Origin: Aspidapion aeneum
Taxonomy: Eukaryota; Arthropoda; Insecta; Coleoptera; Brentidae
Direction: 5' to 3'
Length of the DNA stretch: 64,000 nucleotides
Assembly (NCBI GenBank): GCA_963576565.1
Contig: OY755041.1
Location: 125,779,655-125,843,654 of the forward strand
The stretch's first letter is position 1. Each line of letters starts with the position of its first letter. This document shows, piece by piece, positions 24,001-35,928 of this stretch. Under the pieces are notes generated by a model. That model saw only the letters and a program-made list of their open reading frames with translations, did no database searches and had not been told where the DNA came from. The position numbers and the translations under genes were made by a program.

Positions 24001-24917
24001 CCGAACCGAACTAAACCAAAACGAACGGAACCGAACCAAACCGAACCGAACCGGACTGAACGGAACCGAACCGAACCGTACCGCACAAACAATCAGCAAG
24101 AATCGGCTGCGCCGATTCTTGTTGAATAGTTCTAACTAAATAATTTCCTACCCTCAGATGCACCGTAACAAGGCTTTGCTGATCCATTCTCTATCTTTGT
24201 TGTTTTGTATGTGAGCAACAAGGACTTAATCGCGATTAAATCCATGATCGCGCTTCAGTGCTTACGGTGCATCTGAGGGTAAGTCAGCGTAAGCAAATCC
24301 AATTGGGAAATTTGAAATGGCCGAATGACCTGGAATGTGTCGGCCAAGCAAAAACTCAATCAATGTGTCAAAACATCTGTGGGAAGGTCAACTGTACAAA
24401 TTTTCAAAATTATGTGAAAAAACCGAGAAAAAACACGAAAAACTAGGTATGTAATTAATTTAAAATTGTTAAATTATTAATCCTAAGCTAATTCATAAAT
24501 TTATGTCGAAAATTTGACGATGCAGTGATAGAAATTGATTTTTTTCAACCAAAACAAGTCAAAGAAAATCACTATGTAACGTTTTTTAAAAAATTATTTA
24601 AAAAAAAACCATACTTTTTTTTTTAATTTCCCGTATCCAAATCGACTAAAAATAGTCCAAAGAATCATTTTCATACAAAAAAATCGTTATATAGAGCGTT
24701 TTGACGAGCGAGGTATAACGTAGTAGAACCCAGGTGGTTATGTAAAAAAAATAAACTAACCTAAAATAGGCTGTTTTCCTTGGGTATTTTTAAGTTTACC
24801 ATTTTGATTGGTGGGAACCTGTTTTGAATATAAAACAATTGGTACTAGATTACTAGCATTTCCAGCCCTGCAAAATAGTTGTATTTTAAAAAACCTTATG
24901 GCTGGGGCATGCCACAT
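21006..24917 (-). CDS. MALSU1: Mitochondrial assembly of ribosomal large subunit protein 1 (RsfS/Iojap family), complete
   Basis: Exons are 24917-24761, 22625-22479, 22375-22115 and 21175-21006, all GT-AG and in phase, giving 244 aa (human 234). The start MWHAPAIRFFKIQLFCRAGN is basic and hydrophobic without acidic residues, as expected of a mitochondrial targeting peptide. An acidic linker (LLEEEEVKEEDK) follows. The RsfS domain then reads GVFDIEDLVEALKHENAEDI, DYIVIVSGKSQRHMQALA, WMAMDLGGNIALHIFS and HYDLDSLWALGSKFD. Family members bind uL14 (L14) of the large mitoribosomal subunit with LC7/LOR8F8 and ACP, and block premature subunit joining. Intron 1 (2.1 kb) contains a palindrome-rich element. 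Confidence 0.95.
21176..22114. other. MALSU1 intron 3
   Basis: 939 bp, AT-rich. I see no coding sequence and no clear element termini. Confidence 0.4.
23829..23985. repeat. Long palindrome with a 28-bp perfect core stem
   Basis: The core 23882-23940 has perfect 28-nt arms around TGC: the left arm starts GTCTTAAAGTAATTCAGCAG and the right arm mirrors it. Similarity continues outward imperfectly (GGTTCGG/GGTTAGG-type on the left against CCTAACCTAAAACCAAACCG on the right), giving a cruciform of about 155 nt. Confidence 0.85.
23946..24083. repeat. Degenerate CCGAA (TTCGG complement) tract
   Basis: Short runs such as CCAAACCGAACCGAAC, CGGAACCGAACC and GGAACCGAACCGAACCG with substitutions. It is the complement of the TTCGG unit that fills 46451-64000, but heavily diverged. 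Confidence 0.6.
24149..24281. repeat. Inverted pair TACCCTCAGATGCACCGTAA
   Basis: A perfect 20-bp inverted repeat (24149-24168 and 24262-24281) is separated by about 93 bp. It may be a small MITE nested in the larger element. Confidence 0.65.
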
Positions 24918-25665
24918 CTCACTCCTAATTTATATAAACAAACTTATAACACGGAACACCAGCTAAACTAAACATAAATATCTAAATGGTTTATAAAAAA
25001 TTACTTCTTCATGAAAGAGAAAAAGCTTGAAAAAGTGTGGTTATAGATAATGCAAATAAATCCATAAACAGCTGACTTTTGTTATGAAATATTTTATGGC
25101 CATTTAAACCAACGTACGTAGGGGTCACCTAAGTTTGCTTACACCCTATATCATTATTGTTGAGACAACTTTTTACGAGTTTTTTTCGTTGGCCTATGCT
25201 ATTTGTTATGGTAAACAGCTGGTAACTATCAAAAAGTTATCTCAAAAATTATGATATAGAGGTGTTGGCCTTGTATAGAGTTTAGAGAAGAGTTTCAATT
25301 TCATTTGCACCAAAATATTTAGGGGTAACCTAACACTAGGTGCCACCTAAATTTAGGTTAGGGAAGTCGTTAACTTAAACAAGGATACAGTTGTGAATTT
25401 TTTTTGTACCCAAATAAAAAAAAATCGTATTTTTTCAAGAAAAATGGATAATGTCGAGGTAAATGGGGTCTTTGAAATTGACTTGGATATTTTGGAGGTT
25501 CGGTTCAAAAGAGTTTTCCAAAGAGATTAGGGAATAGAACCGACCACTTCGAAGAAATTGACAAATTATAATTTTTCAATCGATTTAAAAAACCAACAGT
25601 TTTAAATGTTTTGGAACAAAGAGATGAGCAAATGAAATATCCAAGTGACCATTTTATATTATATA
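24918..25665. other. Upstream region of MALSU1
   Basis: About 750 bp left of the AT microsatellite. It includes the presumed MALSU1 promoter. No other feature is recognised. Confidence 0.35.
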
Positions 25666-25868
<203 letters not shown>

Positions 25869-25895
25869 GGAGTCTAAGATAGAAGCAACTACTTA

Positions 25896-28022
25896 TACCC
25901 TGTTTCCACCAATGCATGCCCACCCCGATTCAAAAAACACATCAGGTGATGCTGAATGTAAATCCGGTGCAAATCCATGGTTCATCACGTTGTAACACCG
26001 CAGTTAGGGGTGCTTTAGTCGAGCGGTATATTTAAAAAACTTGTCCCTTTCCACGATTACATTAAATTTATTTGGAGGTAGGCGTTCTAGTTGCACATAA
26101 CTATGATAAAAGCCAGTTGTTGTGATTGACTTTTGGTTGTTGTTAAATTAGACACCAATCATTATAAAAAATACGGTATATTTAAAGTAAAAAATTATTA
26201 ATACAAATCGTAGATCCAAAGTCTAGCATGGTCCTAATATTCAAATCAATTACGAAAATATTAACATTAGCAGATACCATAGAGTCTATCTAAGAACAAA
26301 CCTAATTTGTTTTGTTTCAATTTTCCGACACAACATTGTCCTCGCAAAACAAAATAATAGAGTCTCGGTATGTATAGTTTTATAAGATACCTCAAAAACG
26401 TTGTCGGACATATAATATTATGAAATTAACTCAATGGTAACACACAAATAACAAGTACGTAAACATATCAGTAGATTTATTCCAATAGTCTATGTCTCAT
26501 TAAATACTAAATGCACTAACAAAAGTTCAAAATCAATCTCCATCTTTTCATTTTTACTATAACTAGTAATCCTTATTTACATATAAAAATCTAACAATTT
26601 AATTGTCTACAGCAATTAAATAAACGGTAATATTTTCTTTTTAAATCAATGGTCAAATAGTTTAAAACGTAATAATTTCCCTTTAAATCAATGTTTAAAT
26701 AGTTTTAACTTACTTTCTGTCATCGAATCACTAAAATATATATTTTATTATAGGCATATACGTATACGTATATGATTATAAACAACTTGTTCTAAAGTTT
26801 AAAAACTCTAGAATTTCTTTAAGACTACATTTCTATAGAAAATGGTTAACTCATCTTTTACTTTTTACTAATTCACTTTAATTTTAACTTTTTAATTCCT
26901 TTCACTTTTTGGCTGCAACTTCAACACTGGTACTTTAATTGAGAAAAATTGGAATAAAGCCAGGCTATAATAGTGCCCGGCACAATTTTGACACCTTCAC
27001 ATTGTAATATCAGCTGTGATCTTTCAAGCACACGGCCTTTGTTTACTATATGAACCGGCATAAATAGTGCCTTCTTTTATTAATTAAAAATAAACGACGA
27101 AAGTTTTAAATTCGACTTTGGTATGTCAATTTTGAAGGATCAACTGTCAGTTTTCAATGTGAATGTGTCAAAATAGTGCCTGGGACAATTAAAGCCTGGC
27201 TGTATTTATATATATAGGCGATCAATATCCTGTTTGCCCCACTAGGTCTGATGACGAAACCAGGTCAATGTGTTTTTCAAGCTAATTTTCTCGATCCAGG
27301 TTCATATAGGGTGATATTTTGCTTTGATGCTACGAAGAATTCAAATCCAGGGCTCAGTTTTTTCACCTTTTGTGCTTATCGATCGAGCCAGTGTTTCTAA
27401 ATATAGCCCTAATATAAACAATTGCGTAAGACGCGGACAAGAAAATAGTTAAAAAAAAGCGGGGATTCTTCTCAACTTCTCTTTTGGGTGATTTAATTAT
27501 TTCAATTATAATTTTGTGATCGACGGAATCAAGAGTGCGCTCTTCAGTGAAATAAGTGTTAGAGTTTTGGGTTTAATAGCTGGTTTCATGTAAGTCTCCG
27601 TCATTTCTATTTTAACTCTTTTTTTTTGGTTTAATTACTACTTGTTCATCATCGACCGGTTTCTCAATATTTTTTATTAGTTTTATTCTATTATTCTAAA
27701 TTTATTATTTTAAATTTTGATTTTTATTAATTTTATTTTAAAAATAATATTTTATTTATTGTTGTCATTTTTTTACTTTCCTGCTTCGATAATACTTGTA
27801 TATTTTCTACCAGTTTTAGAATATGTTTTTAATATTTTTAATTTAGGTTTTAATGAATATTATATTTTTTCTTAAAAAAATTATTTATTTTTGATTTATT
27901 TATTTTTTTTCCTTGGTAAATCCTATTATCAACTACTCGGAAATCTTGAAGCTTCTCATATTTTTGGTAAAATATTTGTATATTTTATTAAATAAACCCC
28001 GACCATTGGTGGAAACAGGGTA
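25896..28022. mobile_element. 2.1-kb TIR element upstream of WDR55
   Basis: TACCCTGTTTCCACCAATG at the left is mirrored by CATTGGTGGAAACAGGGTA at the right, a perfect 19-bp pair. The inside is non-coding and AT-rich, and contains another inverted-repeat element at 26958-27201. GCCCACCCCGATTCAAAAAAC occurs in direct orientation both just inside the left end (about 25918) and 250 bp beyond the right end (about 28271), so related sequence extends past the TIR. Confidence 0.55.
26958..27201. mobile_element. MITE nested in the 2.1-kb element
   Basis: Left AGCCAGGCTATAATAGTGCC with GACACCTTCACATTG; the right end is the inverted copy (CAATGTGAATGTGTC ... AATTAAAGCCTGGCT). The arms are about 50 bp and the total is 244 bp. 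Confidence 0.65.
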
Positions 28023-28740
28023 TTAAAAACGCATTTTATTTACAAAATTGTGGAATTAAACTTATTTGCTGAACTTTTCTCCAATTATAGTGATATTTTT
28101 AATGATCTTTTATATAATTAGAAAAAATTTTTTTTAATTTAATTCCGTGCTGTTGCCCATCTACAGATTTCTGGGGTATTTGGTCGATGAATCGCGAAGT
28201 TGCACGAGTTTCTGGTGGAAAAGTCGCGACTTCCGCTAAAACACGCTAATGTGACCCAGAAACCACGAGTGCCCACCCCGATTCAAAAAACGCTGCATGG
28301 CGCAGTCTTCAGGGTCACCCATATTTGACGTCGAAACTAAAAAAGTCTGATTTTAAATAAAAAAGCCGGACAAATCCGGCACTTTTGCAAGAAATCGCCC
28401 CAAAAAAAGCTACTCATTTCAATTCTATTTTTTGTCAGAAATCTAAAAAGTAGGGTTGGAACCGCGGTGATATCAAGATAGTACCTCACCTAACCAATGA
28501 AATTGAAGGGTTCTTTTTCTAAGCACCTAACAAGTGGGTTTGAAAAATGGCCAGTTCCAACTATTATATTTTAGGGCGTCCTTACGCTTAGATATTTCCT
28601 AGTCATTCTTGTCTAGGAGGAGGTGGGTGCAAATAGCTGTTAAACAGTAAGGATGGACATTAAAATAGAACATTTCTTGGTTGTTCTGTGGATCATAACC
28701 TAAAACCAAAAAGTGATCAAAAAAATTACGAATCTGTAAA

Positions 28741-31700
28741 ATGTTTAACAAGAAACCTGAGAAAATGTCTTCTGATGATGAAGACGAGCATATCGATGAG
28801 GAGGAAGAAGCAATAGATCATAATATGGAGTCTGGTTCTAGTGATACTTTTGACGAAAGCGCTGAATCTACAGATGAAGACGATTGTGAAGGTATAAGGT
28901 TTCTGAACTTATTTTCACAAATGAATGAATGAATAAAAATTTGGAACAAGAAATAAATTGATTTATTCAAATCAGACCGTCACTCCAGCTTTGTATGAAT
29001 TCTTGAATGAGTGAAAAGAAATACTCCCTCAAAATCAGATGAAACTTGAATTGCAGATATCGTCCCCTGAGTGCAACAACTAGATAACTTAAAATTGTTA
29101 GTTTTGAGAAAATCTCAAAATGTCTTTTTATAAAATGTGCATTTTTGGAATTATCTATTTCTTGTCACCATTTAAATCTTTAAACAAGTTTGGTTGCTTG
29201 TACAAGATATCCAGATGTTACATTTAAAAGAGAAAAGATGAATAATAGGTCAGCTTCAACTGGATAACTCAAAATGCATAAATCTCGAGTTATCTAGTTG
29301 TTACACTAAGGGGGCAATATGATCTTACTAGGTTTTGGTATCTCCATATATTTGAACCATTCAGAGTAAGCCTTGAAGCTAGCTGTAACCATGTACTGAT
29401 ATATCATGTTAAAGTGAATGGATTTTATATAAATAATGAAAATTAGTTTTGATTTTTAAGAATATTTTCTCAAAAATTATAATCAAAATTAAATTAAGGA
29501 GAAATCTAAGATTTTTAATGTTTTTTTTACAGCTCTTCCACAATCATCAAATCATGGAGAAGTGGAAAATGGTCAGGCCAATGAAGACAACCAGGAAGAG
29601 GAAGAGGATGAAGTTATAAAAGCTATAAAGAGGGAAAGAGATAGAAAAAATTGTCATCCTCCCACAATAAAGTGTGATGACTTTATCACAGATCTTTCAT
29701 TTCATCCTAATAATAATATTTTGGCAATTGCCAATGTTGTAGGTAGGAAAATTCACAAACTGTTTAATTTTAGAAAATGACAAAAATTTTACCTCATTCT
29801 ATTCAACACCAGAACGATGAAAATATTTATGATAGTCTAAAAATATAAAATAAACTACCTAGAATCAGTAAAAGACTTATTGATCACTAAAGCATATTAT
29901 AATATTCACAAATATTACAGGGATACATTCTAAAGGAAATATATAAAATGATTAGAAATTCTGTTTTAAAGTTTAATTTTTTACTATTCTAATTTCTATT
30001 AACTATATTATATTTCTCAATTATCTATTATTTATTGTAAAAAATATACTTTTTGTAATTTTTTTGTTTTTGTTGTAATGTTAAATGAAAAAGTACAACT
30101 CAAAGGTAGGCCTAAATTACAGTTAGTAGTAATTCAAGTTAAATTTGCTTTGTTCGTAAAAAAACTAGATAGATTTATTGAAGTTTAATTTAATAGGTGA
30201 TATCATGCTTTACAAATACTCCAATGAAGAGAACACTCTACTGAATTCCTTAGAAGTCCACACTAAGGCCTGCAGAGACATAGAATTTAGTCACAGTGGA
30301 CAATTTTTATATTCAGTTTCGAAAGACAAAGCTATTATGATTACCGATGTAGATAGTGGAACACTCTTACAGTTTTATGAAGAGGCTCATGATGTACCGA
30401 TTTATTGCCTGACTGTTCTTGATGAAAATTTATTCGCTACTGGTGGGTACCAGAGATTTGGCAACCTCAACGATTTTGATAATTATTTGTACATTTATTC
30501 TACCCATAAATAAGACGATGAAAAACTATACATTTTTAATTTTTAAGTAATTTTTTTTAATTTGAAAAATAAAAAACTCCGAATTTCACACAAACATGTA
30601 GGTGCTAACAAACATTAAAATATCTCGAAAACTACTTACACCAAAATGGTGTTTTTTTTTTCAAATTTTTTTTTCTTAATGATTTAGCAAAATCCTCACT
30701 GTTGTGGTGTAGCAGTAGCAATTCCTGGCCAGGTACTTGGTTGTTTGTGTTTGTTCAAGAGTGCTTTAACCTTGCTCGAAGTTTGCGAAACTGGGCGATT
30801 AATCCTGATTGGATGGAAGGTCCCAGTATAAAAATAAAAAAAAACTTATGAGCAAAATCCTCTTTGAAATTTGGGATGGTAAAATGATGATGGGTATATG
30901 TTGAAGAAAATGTTAACACGAGAAATACATAAATGTAAAAGTAGTGTGAAAAGAATAATTTTCCTACTAAAACACACAAAACAAAACAGATATTTTAAAG
31001 ATATATGCAGTCCCCCTCTGGATATGGCCTTGAATAGTTCTCGAGATATCTTAATATTTTTTAATACATGTTGTGCTTTTAAAATTTTTATTAAAAAAAA
31101 TACTTGAGAAAAACTGTTGAATGTTGATATTTTTTATCCTCTTTATAGGTAAAAGGAATGTACCAAAAATTATCAAAATTAGTCAGATAGTCTGCCAAAC
31201 TTCCTTTTTTTTTTTGTTGATTTCAAATGATAATTCAAACAAATAAAAATGTTGATTCATGATTGATGAATGTTGGTTTTTTATTTTTAGGTGATGATGA
31301 TGGAATGGTGAAAATATGGGATCGGAGACAAAAGGCAGAACAAATTTATAAAACTAAAAAAAATGAGGATTACATTAGTGATATTGTGACTGATAGTGGC
31401 CATAAGTACTTGTTATGTTCAAGTGGAGATGGCTCCCTTCTCACATTAGATTTACAAAACAGGTAATAGTTATTTACCTTAAAAGGTGCGGAAAGTTATA
31501 CTTTTCCGCACGCACCGGCGTTTGCACGAACGACGCGCCAGCCTACGCTTTGAGTGCTACATTTTCCGTTCTTATAGTTTAAAAAGAATCTGTCGTGAGC
31601 TATAGATAAAGGCCATAGTTCCTTGTATTTTTTACAAAAATGTAGATAATTCGTTTGCTCATTCAGAAGAACAATCTTTCTGGTACAACATGTCTTCTCT

Positions 31701-34700
31701 TTGTTCTATGTCACTGATAGATAAATAGGTCAATTCTTCACGGCGCCATGCCCCTGCGACGTCAAAAATTGCAGCTACTTTCATCATCAAGTATACATTA
31801 TCAGGCGCTTCAGACAAACATTTTTCGATTTTGTTTTTCAAAAATTTTTGATTTTTTCTGAATTGATCTAATTTTTTTTGTGATTTTAGGAAAGCAACAA
31901 GCTTTTTAAATTGACCAATATCAACATCTTTCAGCAATTTTATCATTAAAAACTTTGTGAGAAATACTTCTTCTTTTACCATGTTTTGAACGTGTTCACG
32001 AGAGAGTTCGCCATTTCTCAAAATAATTAAATTCTTTTTCGTACCTCTCCCTGCTACCTTTATGCAGTACAAGCTCAGAGCTAGCTGTATCAGCTGCTAT
32101 AAGAATTTTTTCTGGAAACTCTTCTATTTTGCAGCTGTTCGGTTCGGTTTGAAAAACGCCGTCGTTACAGGGGGGTACTGGGAGTAATTACCCCCCCCGC
32201 CAGAGCTCGAAAATATATATTAGATATAAACGCCCTCTTCAGGTTAGAGTAAATGAACATCTAAAAAGTACTCAATTAGGGGATATTGAAAAATCCGGTT
32301 TAGCGAATCATGCATGGTCAAATGATCACAGGATTCAGTGGTCCGAAACTAAAGTTTTGCATAAGGAGTCGCATTGGCGAAAACGAAAGTTTATTGAAGC
32401 TGCGTTTATATAGATAGATCTTTATTGATGTTGTTCATACATAAAGTATTTACACAAGTCAAAATGGTAATCACAATTTAAAATTATTTAAAACTAAAAT
32501 TTAAAATTATTTAAGTAGTTTTGCTAAATTGCATGTTAAAAGTCCTTACTTACTAATTTATGATTAAGTTAAAATAAATTACAATAAAAATAACAATTAA
32601 AATTACAATCATAGTAGTTCTGACAATTTTATGTACACTAACATTTACTAAATTTTACATTAGGATTAAGCACATTAATTTCAATTTTTAATTTCCCAAT
32701 AAATAAATTCAAATTTATCATTCAATTCAAAACAAATAAGAATAAAAGCCCCAGAAAATGTCAACATAAATCAATGTTTAACATTGAGTTTACGAGATAA
32801 AATTAATTAAGTATGATTATGATGATGTTGTGGATCAGTCTATTAAATCAATAAAGTTGGTTTGAAGAAACTCATTGATTGAGTAAAATGCTTTACTCTT
32901 TAAATATAGTTTTATTTTCCCCTTAAATGTTTCTATATTAAGATTTTTTATTTCCCCTGGAAGTGCATTAAACATTTGAATAGCATAATAATTAGGACCG
33001 TTTCTTGCTCTGTGAACCCTAAAAAAGTTGGGCAGTAGGTTATCCCTGTTTCTGGTAGGGTAATAATGATTGTCACCATTTGATGCATACTCCTGTATGT
33101 TAGACTTCAGATAGGTGAGGCAAGTTAAAATGTAAACACAAGGAAGTGTGAGTATTCCAAGCTTAATAAAAGTACTGCGGCAGCAATCTCGATAACCCAA
33201 TCCACTCATCACTCTTACACACCTTCTCTGAGTTGCAAATATTTCATCAGCATGGGCTGAATGTCCCCAAACAAGAATTGCATAAGACATATTTGAATGA
33301 AAATATGCATAGTACGAACTTAGTAGAGTACAATAAGAGACACGATCCAGCAAGTTTCTTATTAGGTAAATATTTTTGCTAAGTTTCCTATTAAGCTGAA
33401 TAATATGATCTTCCCATATTAACCCCGAATCCATAGTTACACCTAAAAGTTTTACTGGTTTAGTGTTGTTTTCCTCCGGGATATCACGCAAAGAAAATGT
33501 TATATTTTGCGTTTTACTTTCATTCAGGCTAACCCATTTATCCGAAACCAGTTTTTGGTATTCAACTGTGTCTCCCCAACTACATGACATAGATTATTGT
33601 AATCATCAGACACATCCTCAGCCGTTGTATCATCAGCATACACTACACCATCAATAATCTCATCTATATCATTAATAAAAACGATGAACAGGATAGGCCC
33701 CAGGGTAGAGCCTTGAGGTACTCCATAACTTAATGTTTGGATGTTAGAGATTGTATCATTGAATTTTGTGTACTGACGTCTGTTGTCTCCTAAGTAAGAT
33801 TTGATCAGTGAGGCTGAGTCTGCACTAAAGTTGTATTCATATAGCTTGCTCACAAGTAAGTCATGGGAAACACAGTCAAACGCTTTAGTCAAATCAAAAA
33901 GAGACGCATGTAGATAGCTTTTATTCAGGAATGCTTCCTGCACATGCTTAACCAGCTGGTTAATGGCCAAAGTGGTCGACATTTCTTGACGAAAACCATA
34001 CTGAGCATGACTGAAAAGATTATTAGTTTCAAAATAGTCTACAATTTGATTCTTAAGAACTGTTTCATATATTTTTGCAAAACATGGTATCAGAGAAATG
34101 GGGCGATAGTTGGATACATCCTCTTTGCTTCCTGCCTTGTGCACAGGAACCACCTTTGATAATTTAAAACACGTTGGAAATAATTTTTCGTTTATAGCCA
34201 GATTAATTAATGTGGTGAGTGGAACTAATATTAAATTTTTAAGAGTTTTTATAATTTTTACATTCATTTCATAAGCATCCCTGCTTGGGCTATTTTTAAA
34301 GCTGTCAATTATCTCCCTAATTTGATTAAAAGAAACAGTCGTGAAATTAAATTTGTTTGTATCTTTTTTATATTGTTTATTTTTTATAGTTTTAAGAGGA
34401 TCATCACTGGATGGATTAAGATTTTGTACTACTCTTTGTGCTATAGTGGTAAAATGTTTATTAAAATCATTAGCTGTTAGAGTACTAGTGACGTTATTAT
34501 TTTTTATTAATGGATTGTTACTTTTAATTATGTCCCATGATGCCTTTTGTTTATTTGGTGCATTGTTAATATAGACATCATTGGCATGTTTTTTTGCCAT
34601 ATCTACTTTGGCACGATAACTTTTTCTTTCGTTCCTTAGAGTCTCTGTAGTAACTTGATCCGGCCTCTCTCTATGGATGCGAGTTAGAAACCTAAGTTTG

Positions 34701-35839
34701 TCGCGACTTTCCCTTAGTCCATCATGAAACCAATTTATTTTTATAGAGGGCTGGTCAATATTAACAACTCTACTCTTGTCTGGAAAACACTTGTTACATT
34801 CATTTATTATAATATCTAGAAATTTGTCAAATTTATTTTCAACAGATAAAGTTACTTCATTCATAAATGACCAATCTACTTTTTGAACACTCAGATACAA
34901 ATAGTGCAGGCCTGTATCAGTTATAGGTTTAAAATTAATTCTCCGATTTAGCGGTTTAGGAGTCTGTATATCACAGTGAAATGATATTGCCAAGTGATCT
35001 GACATTCCTAGGTCCACGGCTTGAACCGATAGCACATATTTTTTAACAATGTTTGTAAAAATGTTATCAAGGGAATTATTTCCGCGAGTGTTCTCAAAAC
35101 ATGTTTGATAAAGATTATAGCTCGGTTCGGTTCGGTTCGGTTCGGTTCGGTGGAAACCACTTCTTAAAGAAAACAGGCATCTTAGGATTAAAAAGGGGGC
35201 AGGCTGTCACACCTGACTGCACACCTAGTAATATAAGTAGTAGCCTAGAGATTTGATTGTTTAGTTTACACTTGAAAACGATTAGAGATACATATTAACC
35301 GAAAGACAATGGAAGTCGGAAATTTTATTTCTATTTTTAGGAAAGTTCATATGCAATCTGAAGAGTACAAAGAGGATCTTACTTGCTTGGGTCTATTTCG
35401 TACAGAAACCAAACTGGTTGCTGGGACATCAAAAGGTCGTCTTCTACTCTACAACTGGAATGAATTTGGTTTGCATAGTGACATATTTCCCAGTCCCAAA
35501 ACTACTGCAATCAACGATTTAATTCCAATAACAGAAAACATTGTAGTTACAGCATGTGAAGATGGTCATTTGCGAGCAACACACCTTTTTCCTCATAGAC
35601 ATTTAGGTATAGTTGGCCAACATGAACTGTCAATAGAAAATGTTGACATTTGCAATGATGGCGCACTTGTTGCTTCAAGTAGTCATGATAATGATGTGAA
35701 ATTTTGGAACATTCAGTATTTTGAGGACTTTGAAAAAATTAATAGCAAACACAAAAAACATGAAACAAAGAAAGAAATGGCAAAACATTTACCTTCATCC
35801 AAAGGTAGAAATGTTTCTGATTTTTTTAGTGATTTATAA
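28741..35839 (+). CDS. WDR55: WD repeat-containing protein 55, complete
   Basis: Exons are 28741-28891, 29533-29742, 30197-30442, 31291-31462 and 35341-35839, phase-consistent, giving 425 aa. The N-terminus is strongly acidic (SSDDEDEHIDEEEEAID). The WDR55 propeller follows: DFITDLSFHPNNNILAIANV, GDIMLYKYS, HTKACRDIEFSHSGQFLYSV, SKDKAIMITDVDSGTLL, AHDVPIYCLTVLDENLFATG joined to DDDGMVKIWDRRQ, EDYISDIVTDSGHKYLLCSS, GDGSLLTLDL, GTSKGRLLLYNWNEFG, ACEDGHLRA, HLGIVGQHELSIENV and SSHDNDVKFWNIQ. A Lys-rich tail ends SDFFSDL. WDR55 is a nuclear/nucleolar protein required for rRNA processing and cell-cycle progression. Intron 4 is 3.9 kb and full of mobile elements, whereas introns 1-3 are 454-848 bp. 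A second Met at codon 9 is an alternative start. The stop codon lies 89 bp from the convergent ZPR1 stop. Confidence 0.95.
31475..31570. mobile_element. Truncated GCGGAAAAGT-family foldback (copy 3) at the WDR55 exon 4 donor
   Basis: AATAGTTATTTACC then GTGCGGAAAGTTATACTTTT and CCGCACGC and TTTGCACGAACGACG closely match the left part of the copy at 15442, including its flanking AATAGTTATT. The right arm is missing. It begins only 12 bp after exon 4 ends. Confidence 0.6.
31659..32072 (-). pseudogene. Tyrosine recombinase (Crypton-like) fragment
   Basis: A 137-residue open frame with KVAAIFDVAGAWRREELTYL and SISDIEQRED resembles the segment around the first catalytic arginine of insect Crypton-type tyrosine recombinases. 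The part carrying the HxxR motif and the nucleophilic tyrosine is absent: the frame stops at DCSSE, close to the truncated foldback at 31475-31570. It lies inside WDR55 intron 4, antisense to WDR55. Confidence 0.5.
32220..32411 (+). pseudogene. Penelope-like element, GIY-YIG endonuclease C-terminal fragment
   Basis: An open frame reads RPLQVRVNEHLKSTQLGDIE, KSGLANHAWSNDHRIQWSET and SHWRKRKFIEAAFI, then a stop. The order (R..EH...., K S.. A.H....H.I.W, ....R...E) is that of the GIY-YIG endonuclease domain of Penelope-like retroelements. The reverse transcriptase part is missing. The fragment ends where the antisense non-LTR retrotransposon begins. Confidence 0.65.
32411..35118 (-). mobile_element. 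5'-truncated non-LTR retrotransposon (CR1/Daphne-like) in WDR55 intron 4
   Basis: On the minus strand the coding sequence is open from 35118. It starts inside the endonuclease domain (NSLDNIFTNI, DLGMSDHLAISFHC), then reverse transcriptase: NYRPISLIPCFAKIYETVLK, QYGFRQEMSTTLAINQL, FDLTKAFDCVSHDLLVSKL, YGVPQGSTLGPILFIVFIND and VVYADDT (catalytic YADD). Near 33560 the frame shifts, and VKLLGVTMDSGLIWEDHI continues the thumb and C-terminal region to 32835. A roughly 420-bp 3' UTR ends with AATAAAGATCTATCTATATA at about 32411. The clade is my inference from motif style. One frameshift and loss of the 5' end make this copy inactive. Confidence 0.85.
35119..35151 (+). repeat. Interstitial (TTCGG)6 at the retrotransposon 5' junction
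   Basis: GCTCGG is followed by five TTCGG units and then TGGAAACC. A second short piece, TTCGGTTCGG, occurs at 32139-32148 on the other side of the Penelope/retrotransposon block. It is the same unit and strand as the large array at 46451-64000. Confidence 0.85.
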
Positions 35840-35928
35840 AAAGATTAATAATAAACTTAATATAAATAAATAACAAGTATTTTATTTAATATATTACATG
35901 TTTTAACAGAGTTTTGTAATTAAAGACA

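Larger units (their letters stand above)
23346..24731. mobile_element. Palindrome-rich TIR element in MALSU1 intron 1
   Basis: The left end is GGGTCTACTACGTTATACCTCG. The right end is the inverted CGAGGTATAACGTAGTAGAACCC, differing by one base insertion. Inside, at least three separate hairpins occur: 23829-23985, 24090-24127 and 24149-24281. A C-rich tract of degenerate CCGAA units lies at 23946-24083. No protein-coding frame is convincing. Confidence 0.6.
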
